Below are positions 7,658-17,830 of a stretch of 64,000 nucleotides of DNA, in pieces. The position numbers were made by a program, and so were the translations under genes. The stretch is from contig NZ_FMXM01000013.1 of the NCBI RefSeq assembly GCF_900103325.1, positions 124,001 to 188,000 on the forward strand, given 5' to 3'. The stretch is from Mesorhizobium qingshengii. GTDB lineage: Bacteria > Pseudomonadota > Alphaproteobacteria > Rhizobiales > Rhizobiaceae. The notes beneath the pieces are model-generated. The model did no database searches. It was given only the letters and a program-made list of their open reading frames with translations, and was not told the origin of the DNA. Each line of letters opens with the position of its first letter. Position 1 is the stretch's first letter.

Positions 7658-8692
7658 GTGAAGCCTTCTCCCGACACCCCGTCACTGTCGCTTGCAAGCC
7701 TTGGATGGTCGGATTTTTTCGGCGATCAGCTCGATCCGGATGAGGCGAACCTCGTCCCGACACGCATTGCCATGGTGCATCGTGACCGCCTGAGCGGCCT
7801 GTCTCAGACCGGGCAAACGGACCTGACACTGCCGCCGCAAGCCAACACCGGCGACTATGCCGTCGGCGACTGGGTGCTGGTTGAGCCGCATAGCCACCTG
7901 CTGCGGCGCCGCCTGACCCGCAAGACGGTGCTGGAGCGCCGCACCCAGGGCGGCAGGGTGCCGCAGCTTGCCGCGGCCAATGTCGACACGCTGTTCATCG
8001 TCACCTCCTGCAACGCCGATTTCAACATCGCCCGGCTCGAACGCTATCTGGCGCTGGCCAACGAGGCTGGAACGACCCCGGTGATCCTGCTGACCAAGGC
8101 CGATACCGCTGAAGACTCCGAGGCGTACCACAAGCAGGCGAGCGCGCTGCAGCGCGGATTGCCCGTCGTGACGCTGAATCCGCGCACATCGGATGCCGCG
8201 GCCGCGCTGGCCGCCTGGTGCGGCCCGGGACAGACGGTCGCGCTGGTCGGTTCCTCCGGCGTCGGCAAATCGACGCTGGTAAACACGCTGGCAGGATCGG
8301 CGCAGCAACTGCCGCAACAGACCGCGGGCATCCGCGAACATGACGCCAAGGGACGCCACACCACCACGGCGCGATCGCTGCACGCCATTGCCGGTGGCGG
8401 CTGGGTGATCGACACGCCGGGAATGCGCACGCTGCATGTCAGCGATGTCGCCTCCGGCATCGACACGCTGTTCGCCGAAATCACCGAGCTTGCCCCGCTG
8501 TGCAAGTTCCGCGACTGCACGCACGTCCATGAACCGGGCTGCGCGGTGCAGGCTGCCCTTAAGGCTGGTACGCTCGATCCCGAGCGCCTTGCGCGCTGGC
8601 GAAAACTGTCTGACGAAAACCAGCACAACACGCCGGTCCAGAGTGGGCCGCGTGGCGGCAAGTCTCCCGCCGTGCGCGGAAAGAGGCGCTGA
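7658..8692 (+). CDS. rsgA: Small ribosomal subunit biogenesis GTPase RsgA
   Basis: A circularly permuted GTPase that helps mature the 30S subunit. An N-terminal OB-fold (GDYAVGDWVLVEP) is followed by the permuted motifs: G4 LLTKAD, G1 VGSSGVGKSTLVN, and G3 DTPGM. The C-terminal zinc knuckle CKFRDCTHVHEPGC is intact. The open frame begins at 7490, but the family's first conserved words (LSLASLGWSDFFGDQL) start near residue 60 of that frame. I therefore propose the GTG at 7658 (344 residues), although no strong ribosome site supports any start. Confidence 0.9.
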   Translation: MKPSPDTPSLSLASLGWSDFFGDQLDPDEANLVPTRIAMVHRDRLSGLSQTGQTDLTLPPQANTGDYAVGDWVLVEPHSHLLRRRLTRKTVLERRTQGGRVPQLAAANVDTLFIVTSCNADFNIARLERYLALANEAGTTPVILLTKADTAEDSEAYHKQASALQRGLPVVTLNPRTSDAAAALAAWCGPGQTVALVGSSGVGKSTLVNTLAGSAQQLPQQTAGIREHDAKGRHTTTARSLHAIAGGGWVIDTPGMRTLHVSDVASGIDTLFAEITELAPLCKFRDCTHVHEPGCAVQAALKAGTLDPERLARWRKLSDENQHNTPVQSGPRGGKSPAVRGKRR

Positions 8693-8700
8693 ACGACCGT

Positions 8701-9279
<579 letters not shown>

Positions 9280-9557
9280 CCGAGACGCCTCACCTAGCTT
9301 TCGGTGCCGCCAACAGAAGATGGCATCAGATTGCCAGCCCGGCGGCTGAGGAGCAATGCAGGTGCACCTGACATAGCATCGCAGTCACCCGGCGCAAGCC
9401 CACGCCAAAGGATTTGCGGGGACAGTCGGCGCTGCTGGATCGTAATGTTATCCGGCAAACCGCGCCGGCGCCCACGCCCCGCCCGCGTGGCACAATTGAC
9501 TATCGGGAATTGCTGTTCAATCTTTCAAGAAAATAGAAGCTTTGTTCCGGAGGAGGA

Positions 9558-10340
9558 ATGGAGGCCAGGCTCGACGGCAAGGTGGTGCTGGTCACCGGCG
9601 CGACGCAAGGCATCGGCCGCGCCACCGCCGAGACGCTGGCGCGTTCCGGCGCCGCTGGCTTGTTGGTCACCGGCCGCGAGAAGACGCGCGGCGACGCCGT
9701 GGCGGCCGGGCTTTCGCAACTGGGCACGCCGGCCGTCTTCGTCGCCGCCGACCTGTCCGATCCGGATGCTCCCGCCCTGCTGGCGCAAGCCTGCATCAAC
9801 CGCTTCGGCCGTATCGACGCTCTGGTCAACGCCGCCGGCCTGACCGATCGCGCGTCCTTCCTCGATGCCAGCCTCGACGACTGGGCGTCGCTGTTCGCCG
9901 TCAACGCACGCGCGCCGTTTTTCCTCATGCAGGCGGCAATTGCCGACATGAAGAAGCGCGGCCAGGGCGGTTCCATCGTCAACATCCTGTCGATCAACGC
10001 CCATTGCGGCTCGCCCGAGCTCGCCGTCTATTCCGCCACCAAGGGCGCGCTCGCCACGCTGACCAAGAATGCCGCCAACGCCCACCGCTTCGACCGCATC
10101 CGCGTCAACGGCATCAATGTCGGCTGGACCGACACCCCGGCCGAACGCGTCATGCAGGCCGAGACGCTGGGCAACGGTCCCGGCTGGCTCGATGCGGCAA
10201 ACGCCGCGCAGCCTTTTGGCAGGCTGCTGATCCCAGACGATATCGCCAACCTCGCCGTCTTCCTGCTGTCCGATGCAGCCGGGCCGATGACCGGCGCGGT
10301 GATCGACCAGGAGCAGTCGGTGATCGGGGCGAACCGGTGA
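9558..10340 (+). CDS. SDR-family oxidoreductase
   Basis: A 260-residue classical short-chain dehydrogenase. The NAD(P)-binding VTGATQGIGRAT is near the start, followed by LVNAAGLTD, and the catalytic Tyr-Lys is in AVYSATKGALATL. GGAGGAGG immediately precedes the ATG. The stop overlaps a GTG (GTGA) that once began a sugar ABC permease, now a pseudogene. The SDR was therefore probably part of a sugar or polyol uptake and oxidation operon. The substrate is unknown. Confidence 0.92.
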   Translation: MEARLDGKVVLVTGATQGIGRATAETLARSGAAGLLVTGREKTRGDAVAAGLSQLGTPAVFVAADLSDPDAPALLAQACINRFGRIDALVNAAGLTDRASFLDASLDDWASLFAVNARAPFFLMQAAIADMKKRGQGGSIVNILSINAHCGSPELAVYSATKGALATLTKNAANAHRFDRIRVNGINVGWTDTPAERVMQAETLGNGPGWLDAANAAQPFGRLLIPDDIANLAVFLLSDAAGPMTGAVIDQEQSVIGANR

Positions 10341-10618
10341 GCGCGGCTTCCGCATCGCCGGAAACACTCGGACCGGCCTTGCGTGGCCGGCCTCCCGTCG
10401 CTGCTGTTCGTGCCGCTGGCGGCCCTCACCGTCTTCACCTTGAACCGCACCGGCTTCGGCCGCCTGCTCCACGCCGTCGGCGACAATGAACGCGCAACGC
10501 GCCTGTCCGGCGTGCGCTACTGGCAAGTGATATCAGCGCTCTACATCATCTCCAGCGTGCTCGCCGGCATCACCGGCCTGCTCTATATCGGCCGTCGGAC
10601 GTCGCGTTTCCTCCCATA
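10337..10618 (+). pseudogene. Broken sugar ABC transporter permease (RbsC type)
   Basis: A GTG overlapping the SDR stop opens a frame resembling a permease N-terminus (SAASASPETLGPALRGR). About 45 bases later the homology continues in another frame with a late membrane part of an RbsC-like permease (LNRTGFGRLLHAVGDNERAT and SALYIISSVLAGITGLLYIG). It then ends abruptly near 10590. The middle of the gene and its C-terminus are missing, so this is a deletion remnant of a ribose/xylose-type permease. Confidence 0.8.
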
Positions 10619-11282
10619 GATTTAGCCTTCCTCAGGGCTTACTCTCCTAACCAGACGCGGGCCGACGCCGATCGCTGGGCGGCCCTCCAATGACAACGAC
10701 TCTCTAGAGTAACGCACACGGTCAGATGGACGCCCCACTCCGGCTGCCGGGACAGGCCAGCCGGCTTCGGCGGCGGAGCGAGGAGATATAAAGTTACCCA
10801 AGCAGATACCTGGCATACAGGCGTTCACGGAAGCCCGCGCGATCTTTGATTGATGCATTGACGCAGCGGGATCGGGGTGCGTTGGCGCGTTGCGCGCAAT
10901 TGGTCATTTCTTGCTGTCCGCTTACGCATTGAGGTGCCTAGAAGCTGCCGGGCCGCTATCGGCCCACGGGCGGCAATGCGCCTGCAAACTGCCGTTCGCT
11001 CCGGAATGGCCGCAGGAAGGACGGCTCGCGACTCGCCTGGTCTAGTTGCACCCCGCAGCCCCTGTCCTCAGATTCGCGCGCCTCAAAGCGTTAGCATAAA
11101 CTAATATTAATCGGAATCACTAAAGCAAATATGCCTATAATTTTGGCACATATACAAAATTTTAATCAATTTTTTTCTGGTCATCATGTCTTACTATCAT
11201 CCCCGGAGCGGAATCTTTGCCACTTATTCAGGGTATGTCTTCCGAATGGTCGATGTTATGGTGGATTGGGTGACGATTCCCT
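10619..11282. other. Non-coding stretch, AT-rich at its right end
   Basis: I see no credible gene here. The left part looks like decayed sequence next to the permease remnant. From about 11095 to 11185 the sequence becomes strikingly AT-rich (runs such as AATTTTAATCAATTTTTTT), unlike the rest of the window. This could be a curved or H-NS/MucR-type regulatory region ahead of the glycanase operon. Confidence 0.5.
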
Positions 11283-11308
11283 GGAACGATATTGTTCGTC
11301 GCAACGTT
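11283..11308 (+). promoter_or_regulatory. EcfG-like general stress promoter
   Basis: GGAAC (11283-11287), a 17-nt spacer and CGTT (11305-11308) match the alphaproteobacterial general stress sigma consensus GGAAC-N16-18-CGTT. It lies about 75 bases before the glycanase start, a suitable distance. A match this short can occur by chance, so transcription data are needed. Confidence 0.5.
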
Positions 11309-11380
11309 GCCCGGGAAAGCGGTCGCCGGGACTCTTATCGAATGATCTGAGCGGCCAGGCACCACGAGGAAGGAATTCTG

Positions 11381-12805
11381 ATGAGCACCGTCATGAACGC
11401 CAAAGGCATCCCTCTTCCCTACACCGGTGCTTCCACCCATTGGTTCTCGGCGACCGGGTCCGGACCGGAACTGTACGGCACGCCCGGCAACGACTCCTTC
11501 TGGGGAGACAGCAGTGTCAATGTCACGATGTATGGTGGTGCGGGCGACGACTACTATCATCTCTATTCCACGATCAACAGGGCGGTCGAGGATCCTGGGG
11601 CGGGTGTCGACACGATCGACACCTGGATGAGCTACAAGCTGCCCGCCAATTTCGAGAACCTCGTCGTTACCGGTGACAATCGCTATGCGTTCGGAAACGC
11701 TTTGGACAACATCATCAAGGGCGGGTCCGGCCATCAGACGCTGGATGGCGGCAAGGGCAATGATGTCCTGATCGGCGGCGACGGCGCCGACGTCTTCATC
11801 GTCTCGAAGGGCAACGGAAGCGACCTGATCTTCGATTTCGGCGCGACGGACACCGTGCGTCTCAATGGCTACGCCCTCACCTCGTTCGAGGCCGTACAGG
11901 CCAACATGGTCCAGGCGGGGGCGAATGTGCAGCTCAACCTCGGCTCCAGCGAGATGCTGGTGTTCAACAACACCACGATCGACAAGTTTCAGCCCGCCCA
12001 GTTCGAACTGCCGATCGACAAATCAGGCATGACGGTGTCCTTCGCCGACTACTTCAACACGCTGAGCCTCTGGAACGGCCAGAGCGGCACCTGGGATTCC
12101 AACTTCTGGTGGGGCGCTCCGAACGGCAGCACGCTGACCCAGAACGGCGAGCTGCAATGGTACATCGACGCCAGTTACGGCCCGACGAGCTCGGTCCATC
12201 CGTTCAGCGTGGCAAACGGCGTTCTCACCATCACCGCGGCGCAGGCCCCGGAAGACATCAAGCCTCTGATCAACAACTACGAATACACCTCGGGGATCCT
12301 GACGACCCACGACACCTTCTCGCAGACCTATGGCTATTTCGAAATGCGCGCCGACCTGCCCGAAACGGCCGGAGCATGGCCGGCCTTCTGGCTGCTGCCG
12401 GAAGACGGCTCGTGGCCGCCGGAACTTGACGTGCTCGAAATGCGCGGCCAGGACCCGAACACACTTGTCATGACGGCGCACACGAACGAGACGGGACAGC
12501 ACACCAAGATTTCGTCCTCGGTGAATGTTTCGAACACCGACGGCTTCCACACCTATGGCCTGCTGTGGACGCCGGACCAGCTGATCTGGACCTACGATGG
12601 CGTCAAGGTCGCTGAAGTCGCGACGCCGTCGGACATGCATACCCCGATGTATATGCTGGTCGATCTCGCGGTCGGCGGTTTGGCCGGCGCGCCTCCCGAC
12701 CATCTGGCGACGCCGGCGCAAATGAAGATCGACTATATCCGCGCCTATACGCTGGATGATGTGCAGCAGAGTCATCTGAGCATAACAGGCGAGCACACGG
12801 TCTAG
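11381..12805 (+). CDS. Secreted RTX-type GH16 endo-beta-glycanase
   Basis: A 474-residue protein with no N-terminal signal peptide. Residues about 33-200 hold RTX-like calcium-binding repeats (GTPGNDSFWG, YGGAGDDYYH, GGKGNDVLIGGDGADVF). Residues about 215-460 form a GH16 domain with the catalytic ELDVLE motif (Glu348, Asp350, Glu353) and the substrate-cleft words YFEMRADLPETAGAWPAFW. Rhizobial relatives (ExsH, PlyA/PlyB type) cut exopolysaccharide after type I secretion. The next two genes encode such an exporter. AAGGAATTCTG precedes the ATG. Confidence 0.92.
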   Translation: MSTVMNAKGIPLPYTGASTHWFSATGSGPELYGTPGNDSFWGDSSVNVTMYGGAGDDYYHLYSTINRAVEDPGAGVDTIDTWMSYKLPANFENLVVTGDNRYAFGNALDNIIKGGSGHQTLDGGKGNDVLIGGDGADVFIVSKGNGSDLIFDFGATDTVRLNGYALTSFEAVQANMVQAGANVQLNLGSSEMLVFNNTTIDKFQPAQFELPIDKSGMTVSFADYFNTLSLWNGQSGTWDSNFWWGAPNGSTLTQNGELQWYIDASYGPTSSVHPFSVANGVLTITAAQAPEDIKPLINNYEYTSGILTTHDTFSQTYGYFEMRADLPETAGAWPAFWLLPEDGSWPPELDVLEMRGQDPNTLVMTAHTNETGQHTKISSSVNVSNTDGFHTYGLLWTPDQLIWTYDGVKVAEVATPSDMHTPMYMLVDLAVGGLAGAPPDHLATPAQMKIDYIRAYTLDDVQQSHLSITGEHTV

Positions 12806-12817
12806 GCGACCAGTGCG

Positions 12818-14602
12818 ATGTTGCGGGATCATGCGCCGTTGAGCGATGCGACGAGGCAGCAGGGCCTGCGGTCGGTGTTCATGCGCGCCATTGCCGATAT
12901 CGGCGTCTTCTCGCTGCTGATCAACATCCTGCTGCTGGTGATCCCGCTCTATCTGCTGCAGGTGTATGATCGCGTGCTGCCATCCTCCAGCGTCGAGACG
13001 CTGCTTTATCTGTCGGCGATGGCGGTTGTCGCGCTCGCTTTCCTCGGCTTGCTGGACGCGGTCCGCGCCATTTACACGCAGCGCGTCGCCGCCACGGTCG
13101 ATCAGAAACTGGGCGCGGCGACATTCGCCGCCTCGCTTGGCGCCAAACATGCCGGCGGCGGCCTGTCGCCGCTGCGCGACCTTGCCTCGGTCTGCGCCTT
13201 CATCAGGTCGCGCGGCGTGGCGGTACTGTTCGACCTGCCCTTTGCTCCTGTCTTTCTCGCCCTGCTCTATCTCATCCATCCGGTGCTGTTCTGGCTGACG
13301 CTTGCCGGCGCGGTGCTTTTGTTTCTTCTGGTCGTGGCCAATCAGCTTGCCATTGGCAGGAACGATGCCCTGTCGGCGGAACGCTCGGCCGCCGCCAGCC
13401 AGGCCGAGCAGGCCTTTGCCCGCAATGCCGAAACGCTGCGCGCCATGGGCATGGTGCGAGCCGCCGCCGAGGTATGGGGCGGGCACGTCGCGGAAGCGCT
13501 CACCCTGCATGACCGTTCATCGAGCGCCAACGCCATCTTCAGCGCGGCGTCGCGGGCGCTGCGCATGATGCTGCAACTGGCAATACTGGGCGCCGGGGCA
13601 TGGCTGGTGCTGCAGGGGCAGATGACAGCCGGCATGATCTTCGCGTCCTCGCTGGTGTCGTCGCGCGCGCTGCAGCCACTCGACCAGCTGATCGGATCCT
13701 GGCGGCAGATCGTCGACGCCAGGCGTTCGTGGAAGCGGCTGGCCACCGCGCTTGCGGCCCGTCCGGCGGATGCGCGGAAGCTGACATTGCCGGACCCCTC
13801 CGGCGCGATCGCCGCGCAGGACCTTTTCTTCATCGCGCCGAATGCCTCCTTCGGCACGGAACCCATCCTCAAGCGGCTGAACTTTGTGATCGGCGCCGGC
13901 GAGGCGGTGGCAATTATCGGCCCGAGCGGCGCCGGCAAATCCACGCTGGCGAAATTGCTTGTCGGCGCGCTCCAGCCGACCGGCGGCTCGGTCAGGATCG
14001 ACGGCGCCGACCTCAGGACCTGGGACGAAAACCAGCTCGGAAAGCACATCGGCTACCTCGCGCAGGAAGTGGAGCTTTTTCCCGGATCGATCGCGCAGAA
14101 CGTCGCCCGCTTCGACCCGGATGCCGATGACCCCGCGATCGTCGAAGCCGCCAGGCGCGCCGAGGCGCACGAGCTGATCCTGGCGCAGCGCGACGGCTAC
14201 CAGGCCACCATCGGTCCATCCGGCACGACGCTGTCGGGTGGCGAGCGCCAGCGGATCGGGCTGGCGCGCGCCTTCTACGGTAATCCGCGCATTCTCGTTC
14301 TGGACGAGCCCAGTACCCATCTCGACGGCAGCGGCGAAACGGCGCTCGAAGCGGTGCTTTCCGCCGCCAAGGCGGCGGGCGTCACGACAATCGTGATAAC
14401 GCACCGCCCTTCGATCGCCGCGGCCTGCGACCGCGTGATGCTTCTGCGCGGCGGAGTGGTCGAAGCCTTCGGTCCAGGCGGCGACGTGTTGCGGCAGTCG
14501 ACCGCCGGCAAGGGCCTTCCTCCACAGCGCAACACGGTGGTGACAGGATCGTTCGCCACGACGATCCGCGGCACCTCGCATAACGTCCGCTTTGGATCGT
14601 GA
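12818..14602 (+). CDS. Type I secretion ABC exporter (PrsD family)
   Basis: A 594-residue half-transporter: a membrane domain with about five or six helices (ADIGVFSLLINILLLVIPLY onward) and a C-terminal ATPase. The ATPase has Walker A GPSGAGKST (about residue 368), the LSGGERQR signature (about 472) and Walker B ILVLDEPS (about 492). It drives export of C-terminally tagged or RTX proteins across both membranes with an adaptor and a TolC-like pore. It lies 12 bases after the RTX glycanase gene and overlaps the adaptor gene, so its cargo is almost certainly that enzyme. No outer-membrane TolC gene is in this window. Confidence 0.93.
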   Translation: MLRDHAPLSDATRQQGLRSVFMRAIADIGVFSLLINILLLVIPLYLLQVYDRVLPSSSVETLLYLSAMAVVALAFLGLLDAVRAIYTQRVAATVDQKLGAATFAASLGAKHAGGGLSPLRDLASVCAFIRSRGVAVLFDLPFAPVFLALLYLIHPVLFWLTLAGAVLLFLLVVANQLAIGRNDALSAERSAAASQAEQAFARNAETLRAMGMVRAAAEVWGGHVAEALTLHDRSSSANAIFSAASRALRMMLQLAILGAGAWLVLQGQMTAGMIFASSLVSSRALQPLDQLIGSWRQIVDARRSWKRLATALAARPADARKLTLPDPSGAIAAQDLFFIAPNASFGTEPILKRLNFVIGAGEAVAIIGPSGAGKSTLAKLLVGALQPTGGSVRIDGADLRTWDENQLGKHIGYLAQEVELFPGSIAQNVARFDPDADDPAIVEAARRAEAHELILAQRDGYQATIGPSGTTLSGGERQRIGLARAFYGNPRILVLDEPSTHLDGSGETALEAVLSAAKAAGVTTIVITHRPSIAAACDRVMLLRGGVVEAFGPGGDVLRQSTAGKGLPPQRNTVVTGSFATTIRGTSHNVRFGS

Positions 14603-15924
14603 AGATGGCAGTGCAGAGCCTAGCCTGGGAAGGCAGACCACGCACCGACATCCGACGGGTGGCCTTCACTGGCTACGCCGCAATAGCACTGCTGGCGGGG
14701 TGTTTCGGCTATTGGGCCGTCAGCGTGCCCCTGTCCGGAGCGGTGATCACGCAAGGCACGATCTCGGCGGCGGGCGGAAACATTCTCATCCAGCATCCCG
14801 AAGGCGGCATCATCCAGGAGTTGCTGGTCCATGAAGGGGATCGCGTGCAAAAAGCCCAGGATCTGATCCTGCTCGATCGAACAGCCGCGCAGGCCGAGTT
14901 CAACCGGCTGACGAGACAGTCGATCGCGCTCAGGGCGAGCGCCTCGCGGCTCGAGGCGGAACGCGACGGATTGGACCGGCTTGCGCCAGTCACGGGGACC
15001 GCGCCAGCACCGTTCCAGCACGATTTCGAGACTCTGGTTCGAGAACAGCAGAAGGAATTCGACGCCAGGCTCGCCCGCTTTCGATCGGAACAATCGATCC
15101 TGACGCAACGGGTTGCCATGCATCGCCAGTCGGTCGTGGGATTGCAGGCCCAGAAACTCGCCATCCAGCAACAGGCCGAAATCGTGAAGAAAGAGCTCGG
15201 CATCAAGACCAGCCTGTTGGACAAGGGCCTCACCAATCGCAGCGAATATTCGCAGCTTTTGCGCAGCGAGGCCGATCTGGTCGGGCAGGCCGGCGCGCTG
15301 GAGGCGGATGTTGCGGCGACCGCCACCCAGATCGTCGAAGCGCAGGCGCAGATCGAGCGTGCGACCACGCAACGCGTGGAGGAAGCGCTGACCAAGCTGG
15401 ACGACGTCCGCACCAACCTGGCCGACATAGAGGAACAGATTCGTGCAGCCGAGGCGGTGCTGAGGCGGACAACGATCAAGGCGCCGGCCGCGGGCATCGT
15501 GGTGTCGTCGACCTACAATTCCAAGGGAAGCGTGATTGCCCCCGGACAGAAGATCATGGAGATCCTGCCCACGGCATCGGGCCTGATCGTCGATGCACGG
15601 CTGCGGACGAGGGACATCGATCAGGTTCGTGTCGGCCAGCCGGCAAAACTGCGATTGTCCGCGTTGAACATGCGGCTCACGCCTGAGATTTCAGCCACGG
15701 TGACACAGGTTTCCGCGGACCGGCTGATCGACGAGGCCACGCATGAACCCTATTTCCGCGCCAAGCTGAAGATTGCCCCCGACCTGCCGCCCGGCGTGAA
15801 AGCGGAGCAGCTTTACCCTGGAATGCCGGTCGAGGCGTTCATCAGCACCGATGACCGAACTTTCTTCGAGTATCTCGCACGGCCGATGCTCGATTCCTTC
15901 GCTCGCGCTTTCACAGAGCGGTAG
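14599..15924 (+). CDS. HlyD-family type I secretion adaptor (PrsE family)
   Basis: A 441-residue membrane-fusion protein. One N-terminal membrane segment (FTGYAAIALLAGCFGYWAVS) is followed by a lipoyl-like half (HPEGGIIQELLVHEGDRVQK), a long coiled coil (about residues 90-300) and the HlyD C-terminal barrel. It bridges the inner-membrane exporter to the outer-membrane pore. The GTG at 14599 overlaps the exporter stop (GTGA); an ATG at 14605 is also possible. The glycanase, exporter and adaptor form one operon. Confidence 0.92.
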   Translation: MKMAVQSLAWEGRPRTDIRRVAFTGYAAIALLAGCFGYWAVSVPLSGAVITQGTISAAGGNILIQHPEGGIIQELLVHEGDRVQKAQDLILLDRTAAQAEFNRLTRQSIALRASASRLEAERDGLDRLAPVTGTAPAPFQHDFETLVREQQKEFDARLARFRSEQSILTQRVAMHRQSVVGLQAQKLAIQQQAEIVKKELGIKTSLLDKGLTNRSEYSQLLRSEADLVGQAGALEADVAATATQIVEAQAQIERATTQRVEEALTKLDDVRTNLADIEEQIRAAEAVLRRTTIKAPAAGIVVSSTYNSKGSVIAPGQKIMEILPTASGLIVDARLRTRDIDQVRVGQPAKLRLSALNMRLTPEISATVTQVSADRLIDEATHEPYFRAKLKIAPDLPPGVKAEQLYPGMPVEAFISTDDRTFFEYLARPMLDSFARAFTER

Positions 15925-16020
15925 ATGTTGCGAACCGCGGTGTCCGTCGGCACGCCGTCAATATCGCCAGGGATCAGGCCGCGACAATGCCCACGCCAAT
16001 TTGAAGATCCGCTCCTGAAG

Positions 16021-16057
16021 ATTCGCGGCCCAAAGCTGACGGCCTGCACTCGGCCCA
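16021..16057. repeat. Dispersed degenerate repeat, copy 1
   Basis: This 37-bp stretch (ATTCGCG...AAGCTGACGGCCTGCACTCGGCCC) matches 31471-31507 at most positions. Weaker relatives seem present around 19484-19530 and 36560-36670. It lies in the otherwise empty 15925-16162 gap. It looks like the degenerate dispersed repeats of Rhizobiales intergenic regions. Confidence 0.5.
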
Positions 16058-16162
16058 AAAACGGAACGTTCTGTTTCTCGTCGGGTAGCACAACCAGGGT
16101 GGGATTTTTCCCTAGGCATTAACGGCAGGCGGGGCTAGCGTAGAGCCACTGGGAGGTGGGCG

Positions 16163-17740
16163 ATGACAGACGTCTCGATCCGCCGGGCGGATTTCATGAT
16201 GGTCCTCGCCTATGCTTCGGACCTTGCCACCGGCCATTCTCGCGACTTCGCACTGAAATCCTGCGTGCTTGCGATGCGGATCGCCGATCTTGCTGGCGTT
16301 TCCGATGAGGTTCGGCGCAACGCCTACCACCAGTCCATGCTCCGCTATGTCGGTTGCAATGCCGACACGGACCTCCTGTCGGCCACCTTTGGCGACGAAA
16401 TTGCGCTCCGCCAGGATCTTGTCGGTCTCGATATGGGCAACCGGGCGGAGCTGGGCAGGGTCTTCGTCCAGGCTTTCAAGCGGCTCTACTACGATCTTGA
16501 GCCCGACGCGCAGGCCAACGCGATCGAGGCTGGGCTATCGCAGGCGATCGCCGTGGCTCGCCCGGTGCTCACAGCGCATTGCGAGGTCGCGCAGCGGATC
16601 GGCGAGCGGCTCGGCCTGTCCGACGAGATCCGGCGCAATCTTGGACAGATCTACGAACGCTGGGACGGCAAAGGCCTGCCGCGTGGGCTGAGCGGCGAGG
16701 ATGTCCTCCCCGCCGTGCGCCTGATCACATTGGCGCAGGATGCCATTGCGCTCAGCGATGCGGTCGGCATCGACGGGATGGCCGAAACCATCGCCAGCCG
16801 CGGCGATGGCCCATACGAAGCGGAACTGGCCCGGCTCGTCTCGGCCAACGCGGCGGCGCTGATGGAGGGCATCGGCGCGACGGTCGACCGCGAGACGATC
16901 CTGGCGCTCGAGCCCGATCCTCCGGTGGCGCTGGACGAGGAGGCTTGCGACGAGGCGTTCCTCGCCATCGCCGACATGATCGACATGCGCATGCCGTTTA
17001 CGCAGGGCCATTCGAGGATGGTGTCGGAACTGGCCACGGGCGCGGGCAAGCGGATCGGGCTGCCCGACCCTGACGTCCGCGCGCTGCGCTGGTCGGGCTG
17101 CATCCATGACATTGGCGAGCTCGTGGTGCCGGTGGCGACCTGGATGCGCAACGGTCCGCTGTCGGTCCGCGAGCGCGACGCGGCGCAGTTGCACGCCTAT
17201 TATGGCGAGCGGGCGCTGGCCTCGTTCGGCCGCGAGGGCGATGCGATGGCCGCCCTCGTGCTGCGCCATCACGAACGCCTGGATGGCTCGGGCTATCACC
17301 GCAAGGTTCACGGCTCCGACCTGTCGCCGGCGGCAAGGATCCTGGCCGCTGCCGAAGCCTTCCAGACGTGGCGAGAGGAACGTCCGCACCGCAAGGCGCT
17401 GTCCAGCGAGGCGGCGGCAACGCAGCTGCGCGCCGCCGTTCGCGAGGGCTGTATCTGCCCCGATGCCGCCGAGGCCGTGCTGTCCTTCGCCGGACAGCCG
17501 TCGCGCCGGGCGCCGCCCCGGCCGCTGGCCGGAATGACGCCGCGTGAGATCGAGGTGCTGCGCCTGATCGCCGCTGGACTCACGGCGAAGGAAGCGGCGC
17601 GCAAGCTGGATATCTCGCCCAAGACCGCGGACCACCATATCCAGAGCGTCTATGCCAAGATCGGCGTGACCACCCGCGCCGCCGCGGCACTCTACGCGGT
17701 CGAGCACGGCCTTGTCCGGCCGGGCGAGACGCAGGCATAG
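16163..17740 (+). CDS. Tandem HD-domain protein with C-terminal LuxR HTH
   Basis: A 525-residue predicted regulator. An N-terminal HD-GYP-like region is degenerate (HCEVAQRIGERLGLSDEIRR then ERWDGKGLPRGLSG). A second HD-GYP-like domain is better preserved (CIHDIGELVVP with the His-Asp pair at about 315, and HHERLDGSGYHR at about 370). A LuxR-type HTH ends the protein (TPREIEVLRLIAAGLTAKEA). HD-GYP proteins hydrolyse cyclic dinucleotides; here the GYP triad reads GYH or GLP, so activity is uncertain and ligand sensing is possible. GGGAGGTGGGCG precedes the ATG. Two genes follow in the same direction. Confidence 0.88.
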   Translation: MTDVSIRRADFMMVLAYASDLATGHSRDFALKSCVLAMRIADLAGVSDEVRRNAYHQSMLRYVGCNADTDLLSATFGDEIALRQDLVGLDMGNRAELGRVFVQAFKRLYYDLEPDAQANAIEAGLSQAIAVARPVLTAHCEVAQRIGERLGLSDEIRRNLGQIYERWDGKGLPRGLSGEDVLPAVRLITLAQDAIALSDAVGIDGMAETIASRGDGPYEAELARLVSANAAALMEGIGATVDRETILALEPDPPVALDEEACDEAFLAIADMIDMRMPFTQGHSRMVSELATGAGKRIGLPDPDVRALRWSGCIHDIGELVVPVATWMRNGPLSVRERDAAQLHAYYGERALASFGREGDAMAALVLRHHERLDGSGYHRKVHGSDLSPAARILAAAEAFQTWREERPHRKALSSEAAATQLRAAVREGCICPDAAEAVLSFAGQPSRRAPPRPLAGMTPREIEVLRLIAAGLTAKEAARKLDISPKTADHHIQSVYAKIGVTTRAAAALYAVEHGLVRPGETQA

Positions 17741-17830
17741 GGAATACACCCCATGTGCGCCCGCTCCGGGGCGCGCATCGTGATCCTGTCGACGGACCGA
17801 TGGTGGCCGCGACCGACAGGAGGAAATCAG

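Noticed and set aside
10877..11104. 75-codon frame in the gap before the glycanase
   Set aside because: No ribosome site, low-complexity Arg/Ala content, no family features.
11381..12805. Glycanase as a plain RTX toxin
   Set aside because: The C-terminal half has a complete GH16 active site, so an enzyme role is better supported.
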